From contig NZ_KQ948658.1 in NCBI RefSeq assembly GCF_001514145.1, forward strand, positions 185,687 to 249,686: a stretch of DNA of 64,000 nucleotides. Reading direction: 5' to 3'. Numbering within the stretch: position 1 is the stretch's first letter; every line of letters begins with the position of its first letter. The DNA comes from Streptomyces canus (GTDB lineage: Bacteria; Actinomycetota; Actinomycetes; Streptomycetales; Streptomycetaceae). This document shows positions 16,756-25,368 of this stretch, one piece after another. The notes beneath the pieces are model-generated. The model was not told the DNA's origin. It saw nothing but the letters and a program-made list of their open reading frames with translations, and did no database searches. Position numbers and translations under genes: made by a program.

Positions 16756-18810
16756 ATGACGGCGCCCCCCGGTCCGGAGCTGTCCCGCCTCGCCGAGTCG
16801 TACGGCGTCGCGACCTCCTACCAGCCTTCCCCGGACCGTACGGTCGCCGCCTCCGCCACCGCCGTCACGCTGGCCCTGGCCGCCCTCGGCGTCGATGCGG
16901 GCGACCCGGCCGCCGCGCTCGCGGCCCGTGAGCGTGAGCTGCGCGAGCGCCTGCTGCCGCCGACGGTGGTGTGCTGGGGCGGCAGCCCGCCCGCCTTCGT
17001 GGCCGACCTGCCCCAGGGCACCCGGTTGCGTATCGCGACCGAACAGGGCGAGACCCGCTCCGCCGCCGACCAACTCCCGCCCGGCGTCCACCGGCTGACC
17101 GCCACCGCCCCCGACGGCCGCACCGCCGACGGCCACCTGATCGTGGCCCCGCCCCGGCTGCCGTCGCCGCCCGGGCGGTCGTACGGCCTGCTCGTCCAGC
17201 TCTACTCCCTCCTCTCGCACCGGTCCTGGGGCATGGGTGACCTCGGCGACCTCGCCGAACTGACCTCCTGGGCGGGGCGCGCCCTCGGCGCCGGCTTCGT
17301 CCAGGTCAACCCGCTGCATGCGGCGGTGCCCGGCGCCCCCACCGACCCGTCGCCCTACCGGCCGTCCTCGCGCCGCTTCCCCGACCCGGTGCATCTGCGG
17401 ATCGAGGACATTCCCGAGTACGTCCAGGTCGCGGACCCCGACCGGCTGCGGGCCCTGCGCGAGCGGGCCGAGCGGCTGCGGGAAGCGGTGCTGGACAAGG
17501 GCGCGTTGATCGACCGGGACGCGGTGTGGGAGCTGAAGCGGGACGCGCTGGAACTCGTCCGCGAGGTCCCTCTCGGACCCGGCCGTCGCGCCGCCTACGC
17601 CGACTACCTCGCCGAGGGCGGCGAGGCCCTGGAGGACCACGCGACCTGGTGCGCGCTGGCGGAGGTGCACGGCTCGGACTGGAGCCGCTGGCCGGCCGGC
17701 CTCCGCGACCCGCGCTCGGCCGAGACGGCCAGCGCCCGCGGTGAGTTGATGGACCGCGTCGACTTCCATTCCCGCCTCGCCTGGCTCACCGAGAGCCAGC
17801 TCGGCGCCGCCCAGCGGGTCGCGCGGGAGGCGGGGATGCCGGTGGGTGTCGTCCACGACCTCGCGGTGGGCGTGCATCCCGAGGGCGCGGACGCGTGGGC
17901 CCAGCAGGCGTACTTCGCCGCCGGGATGTCCGTAGGAGCGCCGCCGGACGCCTTCAACGCGCGCGGCCAGGACTGGGGGCTGCCGCCGTGGCGCCCGGAC
18001 CGGCTGGCGGAGTCGGGGTACGCGCCGTACCGGCAGTTGCTGCGGGCCCTGTTCCGGTACGCCGGCGCGCTGCGCATCGACCATGTCATGGGCCTGTTCC
18101 GGCTGTGGTGGGTCCCGCAGGGGCGGCCGCCGACGGAGGGCACATACGTCCGCTACGACGCGGAGGCGATGCTCGCCGTGCTTGTCCTGGAGGCGTCGCG
18201 GGCCGGGGCGGTGGTGATCGGGGAGGACCTCGGCACGGTCGAACCCGGTGTGCGGGAGGTGCTGCGCGAGCGCGGCGTGCTGGGGACGTCGGTGCTGTGG
18301 TTCGAACGGGACTGGGAGGGCGACGGGCGTCCGCTGCCGCCCGAGCGCTGGCGGGCGGACTGTCTGGCGACGGCGACCACGCACGACCTGCCGCCGACGG
18401 CGTCTCGCCTCACCGGTGAGCACGTCGAACTCCGGGACAGCCTCGGCCTGTTGACCCGGCCGCTGGACGAGGAACGCGCGGAGGCCTCGGCGGATGCGGG
18501 GGAGTGGCTGGAGCTGCTGGCCCGGCTCGGTCTGCTGCACGGCACGGGGGGCGGCGCCGACCCCTCCTCGGAGGAGGCCCAGATCCAGGCCGTCCACCGG
18601 TTCCTGCTGAACACCCCGGCCCGGATGGTGGGCATCTGGCTGCCGGACACGGTGGGGGACCGCCGGCCGCAGAACCTGCCGGGGACGTGGGACCAGTATC
18701 CGAACTGGCGGTTGCCGATCGCGGACGGGGAGGGGCGGGTGGTGACGCTGGAGGACCTGGCGGCGTCGCCGCGGTTGCATGCGCTGGTGGAGGTGCTGCG
18801 GGTGCCGTAG
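16756..18810 (+). CDS. malQ: 4-alpha-glucanotransferase (amylomaltase)
   Basis: 684 residues of the GH77 family. Recognisable elements: SYGLLVQLYSLLSHRSWGMGDLGDL entry region, the nucleophile loop LRIDHVMGLFRLWW, the acid/base segment VVIGEDLGTVEPGV, and ATTHDLPP. It transfers glucan chains between maltodextrins in glycogen/maltodextrin metabolism in the cytoplasm. The actinobacterial form has the N-terminal extension seen here. Follows the small repeat protein without any gap, so expression is probably coupled. Confidence 0.93.
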   Translation: MTAPPGPELSRLAESYGVATSYQPSPDRTVAASATAVTLALAALGVDAGDPAAALAARERELRERLLPPTVVCWGGSPPAFVADLPQGTRLRIATEQGETRSAADQLPPGVHRLTATAPDGRTADGHLIVAPPRLPSPPGRSYGLLVQLYSLLSHRSWGMGDLGDLAELTSWAGRALGAGFVQVNPLHAAVPGAPTDPSPYRPSSRRFPDPVHLRIEDIPEYVQVADPDRLRALRERAERLREAVLDKGALIDRDAVWELKRDALELVREVPLGPGRRAAYADYLAEGGEALEDHATWCALAEVHGSDWSRWPAGLRDPRSAETASARGELMDRVDFHSRLAWLTESQLGAAQRVAREAGMPVGVVHDLAVGVHPEGADAWAQQAYFAAGMSVGAPPDAFNARGQDWGLPPWRPDRLAESGYAPYRQLLRALFRYAGALRIDHVMGLFRLWWVPQGRPPTEGTYVRYDAEAMLAVLVLEASRAGAVVIGEDLGTVEPGVREVLRERGVLGTSVLWFERDWEGDGRPLPPERWRADCLATATTHDLPPTASRLTGEHVELRDSLGLLTRPLDEERAEASADAGEWLELLARLGLLHGTGGGADPSSEEAQIQAVHRFLLNTPARMVGIWLPDTVGDRRPQNLPGTWDQYPNWRLPIADGEGRVVTLEDLAASPRLHALVEVLRVP

Positions 18811-18933
18811 GGGTGAGCTGTGGGCGTCAGGGGCGGGCTGCCGGCGCCGTAGTGGCGGGCGCTCGCAAGGCCCGGGCGCCTCATACGGCACCCCGGGCGC
18901 GCGGCCCGAACCGCGGTTGGATACTTTGACTCC

Positions 18934-19209
18934 GTGGACAAGAAGAACGCCCTGCGCGCCGGCGCCCTGGTGGCCGGTACGACGCTGATGATGCTGCTCA
19001 TGTCGTCCCCCGCCTCCGCGCTGGTCCGCGACGATGGCGACGACCCCGGCTCGGGCCTGAGTGTCATCGAGACGCTGGGCCTCTTCGTCGTGGCCCCGCT
19101 CGGGCTGTTCGCGGTCATCGCCGGCCTGGTGATGGTCCTGGACAAGTCCAAGGCGGAGCACCGCGTGCTCGCCCCCAAGAGCAAGCCCAAGGCCGCCTCC
19201 AAGGCCTGA
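18934..19209 (+). CDS. Small membrane protein, unknown
   Basis: 91 residues from a GTG. A hydrophobic N-terminal signal or anchor (residues 9-29, ending SSPASA), a short acidic external loop (RDDGDDPGSG), a second membrane helix (residues 44-68) and a Lys-rich cytoplasmic tail. Conserved-looking Streptomyces membrane protein with no assignable function. Convergent with the TetR gene. Confidence 0.7.
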   Translation: MDKKNALRAGALVAGTTLMMLLMSSPASALVRDDGDDPGSGLSVIETLGLFVVAPLGLFAVIAGLVMVLDKSKAEHRVLAPKSKPKAASKA

Positions 19210-19290
19210 CCCCACGTCGCCTGGGCGCCGACCCCGCCACTCGTACGCGCCTCAGCCGTACGTGGGCGAGGCCGGCGCCCCGGCGCGTTC

Positions 19291-19884
19291 TCAGGGGCTC
19301 GGCGCCGTGAGATACCGCTGCACCGTGGGCGCGAGCCACGCCACGATCTCCTCGCGCGTCAGTGCCACGGTCGGCGGAAACCGCAGGACGTACCGGGTCA
19401 GCGCCAGCCCCAGCAGCTGCGTGGCGGCGAGCGCGGCCCGCGCGGGAGCCTGTTCGGGGTCCGGACACGCCAGCAGGGCGACCGGCATCACCTGCTCCCG
19501 GAAGACGCCCTGCATCCGCTCGGCCCCCGCCTGATTGGTCGCGCCGACCCGCAGCAGCGCGGTGAGCACCTCGTTCTCCTCCCACAGGTCGAGGAAGCGC
19601 GTCACGAGGGCGCGGCCGATGTCGTGCCGGGGCAGTGAGCCGGGCTCCGGCAGCTCCAGTTCGACGGAGACGGCCGCCGCGAACAGGCCCTCCTTGTTGC
19701 CGTAATAGCGCATCACCATGGACGGATCGATGCGCGCGTCCCTGGCGATGGCGCGGATGGTGGCCCGCTCGTAGCCGTCGGCGGCGAAACGCTCACGGGC
19801 GGCGGCGAGGATCGCGGTGCGGGTGGCGTCGGAGCGGCGACGCACGCCTGAAGAGCCGGGGTCTGCGCTGTTGCTGCCGTTCAT
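19291..19884 (-). CDS. TetR-family transcriptional regulator
   Basis: 197 residues from the ATG at 19884. N-terminal TetR helix-turn-helix (RTAILAAARERFAADGYERATIRAIARDARIDPSMVMRYYGNKEGLF region), then a TetR C-terminal ligand domain. Divergent from an FAD monooxygenase with inverted repeats between them, so it likely represses both itself and the monooxygenase until a small aromatic ligand binds (inference from the arrangement). Confidence 0.92.
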   Translation of the reverse strand: MNGSNSADPGSSGVRRRSDATRTAILAAARERFAADGYERATIRAIARDARIDPSMVMRYYGNKEGLFAAAVSVELELPEPGSLPRHDIGRALVTRFLDLWEENEVLTALLRVGATNQAGAERMQGVFREQVMPVALLACPDPEQAPARAALAATQLLGLALTRYVLRFPPTVALTREEIVAWLAPTVQRYLTAPSP

Positions 19885-19899
19885 GCCCGTGAGCCTATG

Positions 19900-19982
19900 C
19901 CAACACTCGTTGGCCAACAAGTGTTGACCCGTCGGGACGGCCGCGCTACTTTCGTCAACGAGTGTTGGCAAACAAGCGTTGG
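19900..19982. promoter_or_regulatory. TetR operator array
   Basis: Two related sites. Site 1 (19901-19926) is a 26-base near-perfect palindrome, CAACACT...AGTGTTG, with two mismatched positions and GTTGGCCAAC in the centre. Site 2 starts at 19956 with CAACGAGTGTTGG, the exact inverse of CCAACACTCGTTG at 19900-19912, and continues into AAACAAGCGTTGG. Both lie in the TetR/monooxygenase promoter region. Confidence 0.75.
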
Positions 19983-19997
19983 CAACAGGAGGCCACC

Positions 19998-21437
19998 ATG
20001 AACGACACCCCCGTGATCGTCGTCGGCTCCGGCCCCACCGGCCTGCTCCTGGCCGGTGACCTGGCCACCGCCGGTGTCCCCGTCACCGTCGTCGAGAGGC
20101 GCCCGCACAGGATCAGCAACCTCTCGCGCGCCTTCGTCCTGCACGCCCGCACCCTCGAACAGCTCGACGCCCGGGCCCTGGCCGACGACCTGGAGGCGCT
20201 GGGGCAGCGTCTGGACACACTGCGCCTGTTCGGCCGCCTGACCATCGACCTCGACGACCTCCCCTCCCGTTTCCACCACCTTCTGGTCCTCCCGCAGTAC
20301 GAGGTCGAGAAGGCCCTGGAGCGGCGGGCGGTGGAGGCCGGCGTCGACTTCCGGTACGAGACCGAGGTGACGGGCCTGTCCCAGGACGGGAACGGCGTGA
20401 CGGTCGAGGTCAGGGGTCCGGACGGGTCCACGGAGTCCCTCCGCGCCGAGTACCTCGTGGGTGCCGACGGCATGCGCAGCGCCGTACGCGACGCGATCGG
20501 TCTGCCCTTCCCCGGTCACTCGGTGATCCGCTCGGTGGTCCTCGCCGACGTGCGCCTCGCCGAGCGGCCCGAGACCCTGCTCACCGTCAACGCCGTGGGT
20601 GACGCCTTCGCCTTCATCGCCCCCTTCGGCGACGGCTACCACCGCGTCATCGCCTGGAACCGCGCCCGCGACGTCCCCGACAGCGAGCCCCTCGACCTCG
20701 ACGAGATCAAGGAGGTCACCCGGCTCGCCCTGGGCCGCGACTTCGGGATGCACGACGCCCGCTGGATGTCCCGCTTCCACAGCGACGAACGCCAGGCCCC
20801 CGCCTACCGGGTGGGCCGGGTCTTCCTGGCCGGCGACGCCGCCCACGTCCACACCCCGGCGGGCGGCCAGGGCATGAACACCGGCCTCCAGGACGCGGCG
20901 AACCTGAGCTGGAAGCTGGCCCAGGTGATGGGCGGCCACGCGGGCCCCGAACTCCTGGACACCTACCAGTCGGAACGCCACCCCGTGGGCAGGTCGGTCC
21001 TGCGCAGCAGCGGCGGCATCGTCCGCCTCGCGATGGCCAAGCGCCCCTGGGAACTGGCCCTGCGCGCCCTCCTCACCACCGTCCTCGACCACGCCACCCC
21101 GGCCCGCCGCCGCATGCTCGGCCGGCTCACCGGCATCGGCTACCGGTACGCGGCCCCCCGCGGCTCCCACCCCCTGACCGGCACCCGCGTCCCCGACGTG
21201 GCTCTCGCGGACGGCGGCCGCCTCCACGAGTCCCTGCGCGGCGGCCACTTCGTCCTGATCACCCCCGAGGGCCACGACGACCGGGACGCCCGCAAGGGCC
21301 GCCTCACGGTGGAGCGCTGGGCGAGTGGACGCCGCACGACCGTGCTGGTACGGCCTGACGGGTATGTGGGGTGGGCGGCGGAGGACGCGGACGAAGCGGC
21401 CGTGCAGGCGGCGTTGGCCGCCCACGTGGGTGACTAA
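19998..21437 (+). CDS. FAD-dependent aromatic monooxygenase
   Basis: 479 residues. Rossmann FAD motif VVGSGPTGLLLAGDL at residues 7-21 followed by ERR; the middle DG motif VGADGMRSAVR; the GD motif FLAGDAAHVHTPAGGQGMN that contacts the FAD ribityl. Belongs to the PheA/TetX/RdmE class A flavin hydroxylases, NAD(P)H-dependent. The C-terminal thioredoxin-like domain is short. AGGAGG lies before the ATG. Likely degrades or modifies an aromatic compound sensed by the TetR neighbour. Confidence 0.9.
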   Translation: MNDTPVIVVGSGPTGLLLAGDLATAGVPVTVVERRPHRISNLSRAFVLHARTLEQLDARALADDLEALGQRLDTLRLFGRLTIDLDDLPSRFHHLLVLPQYEVEKALERRAVEAGVDFRYETEVTGLSQDGNGVTVEVRGPDGSTESLRAEYLVGADGMRSAVRDAIGLPFPGHSVIRSVVLADVRLAERPETLLTVNAVGDAFAFIAPFGDGYHRVIAWNRARDVPDSEPLDLDEIKEVTRLALGRDFGMHDARWMSRFHSDERQAPAYRVGRVFLAGDAAHVHTPAGGQGMNTGLQDAANLSWKLAQVMGGHAGPELLDTYQSERHPVGRSVLRSSGGIVRLAMAKRPWELALRALLTTVLDHATPARRRMLGRLTGIGYRYAAPRGSHPLTGTRVPDVALADGGRLHESLRGGHFVLITPEGHDDRDARKGRLTVERWASGRRTTVLVRPDGYVGWAAEDADEAAVQAALAAHVGD

Positions 21438-21946
21438 TGCTGCTGTGATCCCTGAGTTCCTGCGAGCAACTCCCGCAACAGGTCGGCCAGTTGGCCGGCC
21501 TGTTCGTCGTCGAGGGTGGACAGGGCCACCGTCTGGGCCGCCAGGCCCGCTCCCACCGCCTCGTCGATGACGGTCAACCCCTTCTCCGTCAGGGTCACTT
21601 GGAGGCCTCGGCGGTCGTGGGGGTCGGGGGAGCGGCGAAGGAGGGCGGCGCGTTCCAGTTTGTCGAGACGGCCCGTCATGCCGCCCGTGGTGAGCATCAG
21701 CGTCGAGGAGAGCTGGCGGGGGGAGAGGGTGTACGGCTCGCCGGCGCGGCGGAGAGTGGCGAGGACGTCGAATTCGCCGCGGGAGATGCCGTAGGGGGCG
21801 TACGCCTTCTCCGCTCGGTCGCCCATGGCGCGGGAGAGGCGGTAGATCCGCCCGAAGACCTCCATGGCCCTGGTGTCGAGGTCGGGCCGCACGGCCGCCC
21901 ACTGGTCGATGATCGTGTCGACGGCGTCCTTGCGCTGTGCACTCAT
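21434..21946 (-). CDS. MarR-family transcriptional regulator
   Basis: 170 residues. Winged-helix core (GEFDVLATLRRAGEPYTLSPRQL, then the wing LRRSPDPHDRRGLQVTLT). Tail overlaps the monooxygenase end by 4 bases. Divergent from the EamA transporter gene with a perfect palindrome between them, so it presumably represses that exporter. Confidence 0.92.
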   Translation of the reverse strand: MSAQRKDAVDTIIDQWAAVRPDLDTRAMEVFGRIYRLSRAMGDRAEKAYAPYGISRGEFDVLATLRRAGEPYTLSPRQLSSTLMLTTGGMTGRLDKLERAALLRRSPDPHDRRGLQVTLTEKGLTVIDEAVGAGLAAQTVALSTLDDEQAGQLADLLRELLAGTQGSQQH

Positions 21947-21998
21947 GTGCCGAGTATCCGCAGGCTCAGGGTCGCCCGCAAGAAAGTGACTTGCGGAA

Positions 21999-22022
21999 AA
22001 GTAGCTTAGGGGTAAGCTACTT
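21999..22022. promoter_or_regulatory. MarR operator palindrome
   Basis: Perfect inverted repeat AAGTAGCTTA-GGGG-TAAGCTACTT, 29 bases before the EamA start and 53 bases before the MarR start. A half-related AAGTGACTT lies just to the left. Fits a MarR dimer site. Confidence 0.75.
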
Positions 22023-22050
22023 GTCGCCAAGCCAGTTACGAGGGGGACCC

Positions 22051-22998
22051 ATGAGTACACCGACCATGAACCGAGCCGCCACCGTCCTCCTCACCGCCCT
22101 CGCCCCCGTCTCCTGGGGCACCACCTACGCCGTCACCACCGAGTTCCTCCCCGCCGACCGTCCCCTGTTCACCGGATTGATGCGCGCCCTGCCCGCCGGG
22201 CTGGTGCTGCTCGGCCTCGCCCGGGTGCTGCCCCGCGGTGTGTGGTGGGGGAAGGCGACCGTGCTCGGGGCGTTGAACATCGGGGCCTTCTTCCCGTTGC
22301 TGTTCCTGTCGGCGTACCGGCTGCCGGGCGGGATGGCCGCGGTGGTCGGGTCGGTCGGGCCGCTGATCGTCGTCGGGCTGTCGGCGGTGCTGCTGGGACA
22401 GCGGCCCACGGCCAGGAGCGTGCTCACCGGACTAGTGGCCGCGTTCGGCGTCAGCCTGGTCGTGCTCAAGGCGGCCGGAGCCCTGGACGTCGTCGGCGTG
22501 GCGGCGGCGTTCACCTCCGCTGCCTCCATGTCCGCCGGCACCGTGCTGACCAAGCGCTGGGGCCGCCCCGACGGCGTGGGCCCGCTCGCCCTCACCGCCT
22601 GGCAGCTCACCGCCGGCGGCCTGCTCATCGCGCCCCTCGCTCTCCTCGTCGAGGGCGCCCCGCCCGCCCTCGACGGCCCTGCGGTCGGCGGCTACCTCTA
22701 CCTCGCGCTGGCGAACACGGCGGTGGCGTACTGGCTCTGGTTCCGCGGCATCGGCCGTCTCACCGCGACCCAGGTCACCTTCCTCGGCCCGCTGTCCCCG
22801 CTGACCGCCGCGGTCGTCGGCTGGGCGGCACTCGGCCAGAGCCTGACGCCGGTCCAACTGGCGGGCATGGCACTGGCCTTCGGCGCGACGGTGGCGGGAC
22901 AGCTGGGCGTGCGGCCCACTGCCGGCCGGTCGTTCGGCCCCGGTGAAGTCAACCCCCGACAGGCGGACCCGGCGAGTACGGCGCTGCGGCAGATCTGA
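22051..22998 (+). CDS. EamA/DMT-superfamily transporter
   Basis: 315 residues with ten membrane helices in two EamA repeats (WGTTYAVTTEFLPADRPL start motif; second repeat after residue 160). Drug/metabolite exporter, probably proton-coupled. AGGGGG precedes the ATG. Controlled by the divergent MarR through the palindrome. The last 20 or so residues are hydrophilic, and their DNA has a partial copy 2.3 kb downstream. Confidence 0.9.
   Translation: MSTPTMNRAATVLLTALAPVSWGTTYAVTTEFLPADRPLFTGLMRALPAGLVLLGLARVLPRGVWWGKATVLGALNIGAFFPLLFLSAYRLPGGMAAVVGSVGPLIVVGLSAVLLGQRPTARSVLTGLVAAFGVSLVVLKAAGALDVVGVAAAFTSAASMSAGTVLTKRWGRPDGVGPLALTAWQLTAGGLLIAPLALLVEGAPPALDGPAVGGYLYLALANTAVAYWLWFRGIGRLTATQVTFLGPLSPLTAAVVGWAALGQSLTPVQLAGMALAFGATVAGQLGVRPTAGRSFGPGEVNPRQADPASTALRQI
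22911..22953. repeat. Left copy of 43-base direct repeat
   Basis: Lies in the EamA coding end. It matches 25244-25286 at 38 of 43 positions (shared core CGTTCGGCCCCGG). A second shared block follows (GGGGCGC.AGGGCGC.GGAAG near 23010 and 25300). Confidence 0.7.
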
Positions 22999-23177
22999 CG
23001 GGTCCGACGCGGGGGCGCGAGGGCGCTGGAAGCCGGAAGCGCTGCGGGTTGGGGGTGCGGCCCTGGCTGTCAACTCGTCCGCTGTTCCGCCAAGGTGCGG
23101 GACGGACTGAAACCGAGGTGTTCGCGGCGCCCGGAGCCATCCCGTGCGCCGCGAACCCCGCGGATTCTGGTTCTGAG

Positions 23178-24185
23178 CTAGAAGGCCGATGTCCGGTCTT
23201 CGCTGCGCGGGTCGCTCACCTGATGCTCCGAGTAGATGCCCGAGCGTGCCTCACGACGCCAGGGGCGCCCGTAGGTCACTGCGTCGGCGGCGGCCTCGGA
23301 ACTGTCGTCGAGGTTCACGACGGCTACCGATGGCGAGCCGTCCGCGCGGCACCGCGCAAGCCAGTCGCCGTTGGGAGCGACGATTCCGGACGGTGCGTTG
23401 TGCTGTGCGGGCACTGACAGGCTGACCCAGTAGCTGTTGACCGTGGCGTGGCCTTGTGCTTGGGCGGCGGTGTTCCCCGGGGTGCCGCTTGTGGAGAACA
23501 GGACGCAGTCGACATCCAGCCTCTCGTATTCCGCGAACAACTCCGGGTAGTGGATCTCCATGCCGAGCAGGCAGCCGAAGCGCACACCGTCGACCTCGAA
23601 GGTCACCGGTGAGACGCCCGGCGAGTACATGTAGGAGACCTTCGTCTTCGACAGCAGGCGCTCGTCATAACGCGTGACGACCTCGCCGCGGTCGGAGATG
23701 ACATAGAGGCTGTTGTGCGGGCGGTTCGGGCCGCTCAAGCGGTGCACCGACGGGATCACCGTCCACAGCCGCAACTCGCGGGCCAGCTCGGCGATCGCGG
23801 CCAACTCCGATCGGAGCACGGGCCACCGGCACCGGTCCCAGTCCGCCGGGCCGACCGCGTCCGGGCCGTCGACGGACATGACAAGCTTGCTGGGAAAGCA
23901 GATCGCGCCTTCCGGAAAATGCACGATCCTCGCTCCCTGAGCGCCGGCCTCGCGCATCAGAGCACGGACCTCACGCCCGCTTTCGCGCAGCGCTTCAACG
24001 TCTCGGGGGTCCTCGCGTACGGGGGTCTGCGCTACGGCGAGCCGCACGCTTTTGAAGTTCCTTGCTTCCGACATGACGTCTCCTGAGGGAGTCGGAAGGA
24101 AGTGCCGCAGGGCGGACGTGTAGGACTCGCCGGTCTTCGCTGCGCGGGCACGCACCTGGCGCTTGAAGTTTCTACGGGCTGTCAT
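23178..24185 (-). CDS. Carbon-nitrogen hydrolase fold protein lacking the catalytic Cys
   Basis: 335 residues from the ATG at 24185 (GGAAGG 5 bases upstream); a shorter start at 24074 with AGGAG is also good. Residues 1-36 are a basic helical extension (NFKRQVRARAAKTGESYT). The rest is a nitrilase/amidase fold with the catalytic Glu92 (HFPEGAICF) and Lys180 (LLSKTKVSYMYSPG). At the nucleophile site, where families have I-C-[YD]-x-R-x-P-E, this protein reads LLGMEIHYPE, so the Cys position is Gly208; Cys205 lies three residues earlier. It may be a non-hydrolytic homologue or use another nucleophile. Lower GC3 than its surroundings and flanking repeats suggest transfer. Confidence 0.85.
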   Translation of the reverse strand: MTARRNFKRQVRARAAKTGESYTSALRHFLPTPSGDVMSEARNFKSVRLAVAQTPVREDPRDVEALRESGREVRALMREAGAQGARIVHFPEGAICFPSKLVMSVDGPDAVGPADWDRCRWPVLRSELAAIAELARELRLWTVIPSVHRLSGPNRPHNSLYVISDRGEVVTRYDERLLSKTKVSYMYSPGVSPVTFEVDGVRFGCLLGMEIHYPELFAEYERLDVDCVLFSTSGTPGNTAAQAQGHATVNSYWVSLSVPAQHNAPSGIVAPNGDWLARCRADGSPSVAVVNLDDSSEAAADAVTYGRPWRREARSGIYSEHQVSDPRSEDRTSAF

Positions 24186-24405
24186 CGCGGCCTTCCACGC
24201 CTTGAGCGACGGCTCCCCAGCAACCTCGCACGAGGCGATCGGGCTGCAACAACGACCTGAGACGCTGGTCCCTTTGCCTCCGGCAGGAGACCGTGCTGGG
24301 GACGGTCGCGGGAGGTTCGGCGTAGGCCACGCAGTCGGTCATCATGCCGTCACCCGCAGACCCCGTCAACGTCCTTCGATCCCGCGGGCCTGGCAGGATC
24401 GGTTC

Positions 24406-25128
24406 ATGCCAAAGGATCTCTTGCTGGTCAGGGCCCAAGGTTTGTGGCAGCAGCTCGCGTCGGCGCCGGTCTCGTTCGGCGCGGCGGGCGAGGTCAGCGT
24501 CGTCGTCTCTCCCCGGTCGAGGTTCTGTCCGCCCGGATGGGTGGGCATCGTGGTCCTGGGTGGGGCGGCCATCGTGACGGCTCCGAGCGAAGAGGCCGCT
24601 GCTCGGATCCGTAAGGCCGTGGTTGAGCTGCCTGCCGACGAGCTGACGGACCCGGAAGCGGTCGGGAAAGTTCTCCCGATCGGTGAGGTTCTTGGGCCTG
24701 CCGCACTCGCCCATGTCGCGGCCGACGGCTTTAGGCCGTCGGCGTCTGCGGAATTGCGCGTGGAGGAACTGCCCGCCGGTCATGCGAGCCTGGACGCCCT
24801 GGAACAGGCCGCCGGAGCGGAGGACGCCGGCGAGGCCGGCCTCGCCGACATCACCTCGCCCGCGTTCGTCCTGCGGGTCGACGGTCAGGTTGTTGCTGCC
24901 GCCGGTTATCGCGCATGGCCGAGATCGACGGCTCACGTGAGCGTGCTGACTTCGCCTGACTGGCGTGGGAAGGGCCTTGCCCGTGCAACCGGGTCCGCCG
25001 CGGTCCGGTATGCGCTCGCGCAGGACCTTCTGCCTCAGTGGCGGGCCAGGATCCCGGCGTCCAGGAAGGCGGCAATTGCGCTGGGGTTCAGCGAGCTCGG
25101 TTTCCAGCTCAGCATCCGGCTGGTCTGA
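24406..25128 (+). CDS. GNAT acetyltransferase-like protein
   Basis: 240 residues. The C-terminal half is a GNAT fold of the FR47 kind: VLRVDGQVVAAAGYRAW, then HVSVLTSPDWRGKGLARA with the acetyl-CoA pyrophosphate loop RGKGLA, and a final ALGFSELGFQLSIRL strand. The N-terminal half is a family-specific domain. Codon use (CAA, GGT, TTG, GAT) is less GC-biased than in neighbours. Divergent from the nitrilase-like gene in the same presumed inserted block. Substrate unknown. Confidence 0.82.
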   Translation: MPKDLLLVRAQGLWQQLASAPVSFGAAGEVSVVVSPRSRFCPPGWVGIVVLGGAAIVTAPSEEAAARIRKAVVELPADELTDPEAVGKVLPIGEVLGPAALAHVAADGFRPSASAELRVEELPAGHASLDALEQAAGAEDAGEAGLADITSPAFVLRVDGQVVAAAGYRAWPRSTAHVSVLTSPDWRGKGLARATGSAAVRYALAQDLLPQWRARIPASRKAAIALGFSELGFQLSIRLV

Positions 25129-25243
25129 TCAGCGGACGCACGGCGAGGGAAGCGGCCCGTGGCACCTCGTGGTGCTCGGCTGTCCCGGGTTGATGGCTCA
25201 CGTACCGCTGACGGAAAGTCGTGTTGCTCAATCGGGCCGGCGG

Positions 25244-25286
25244 GCGGTCCACTGCCGTCCGGACGTTCGGCCCCGGCGAAGACAAC
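25244..25286. repeat. Right copy of 43-base direct repeat (EamA-end remnant)
   Basis: Non-genic copy of the EamA gene end. Read in the same frame it still gives RTFGPGED like RSFGPGEV of the EamA C-terminus, then runs to a stop at about 25335. It looks like a vestige of another EamA-type gene end or a duplication made when the 23-25.2 kb block arrived. Confidence 0.65.
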
Positions 25287-25368
25287 GGCGCCGCGACGGC
25301 AGGGGCGCCAGGGCGCCGGAAGCTCTGCGGGTGACGCCGGGGGCGTTATAACGTCACCCCGATCCCGC

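Noticed and set aside
16135..19215. 1026-codon open frame on the minus strand across malQ
   Set aside because: Mirror of malQ in high-GC DNA; malQ has clear GH77 motifs while this frame is Arg/Pro/Gly-rich without domains.
23178..24405. Mobile element carrying the nitrilase and GNAT genes
   Set aside because: No transposase, terminal inverted repeats or tRNA attachment site visible; only the EamA-end near-repeats support insertion.
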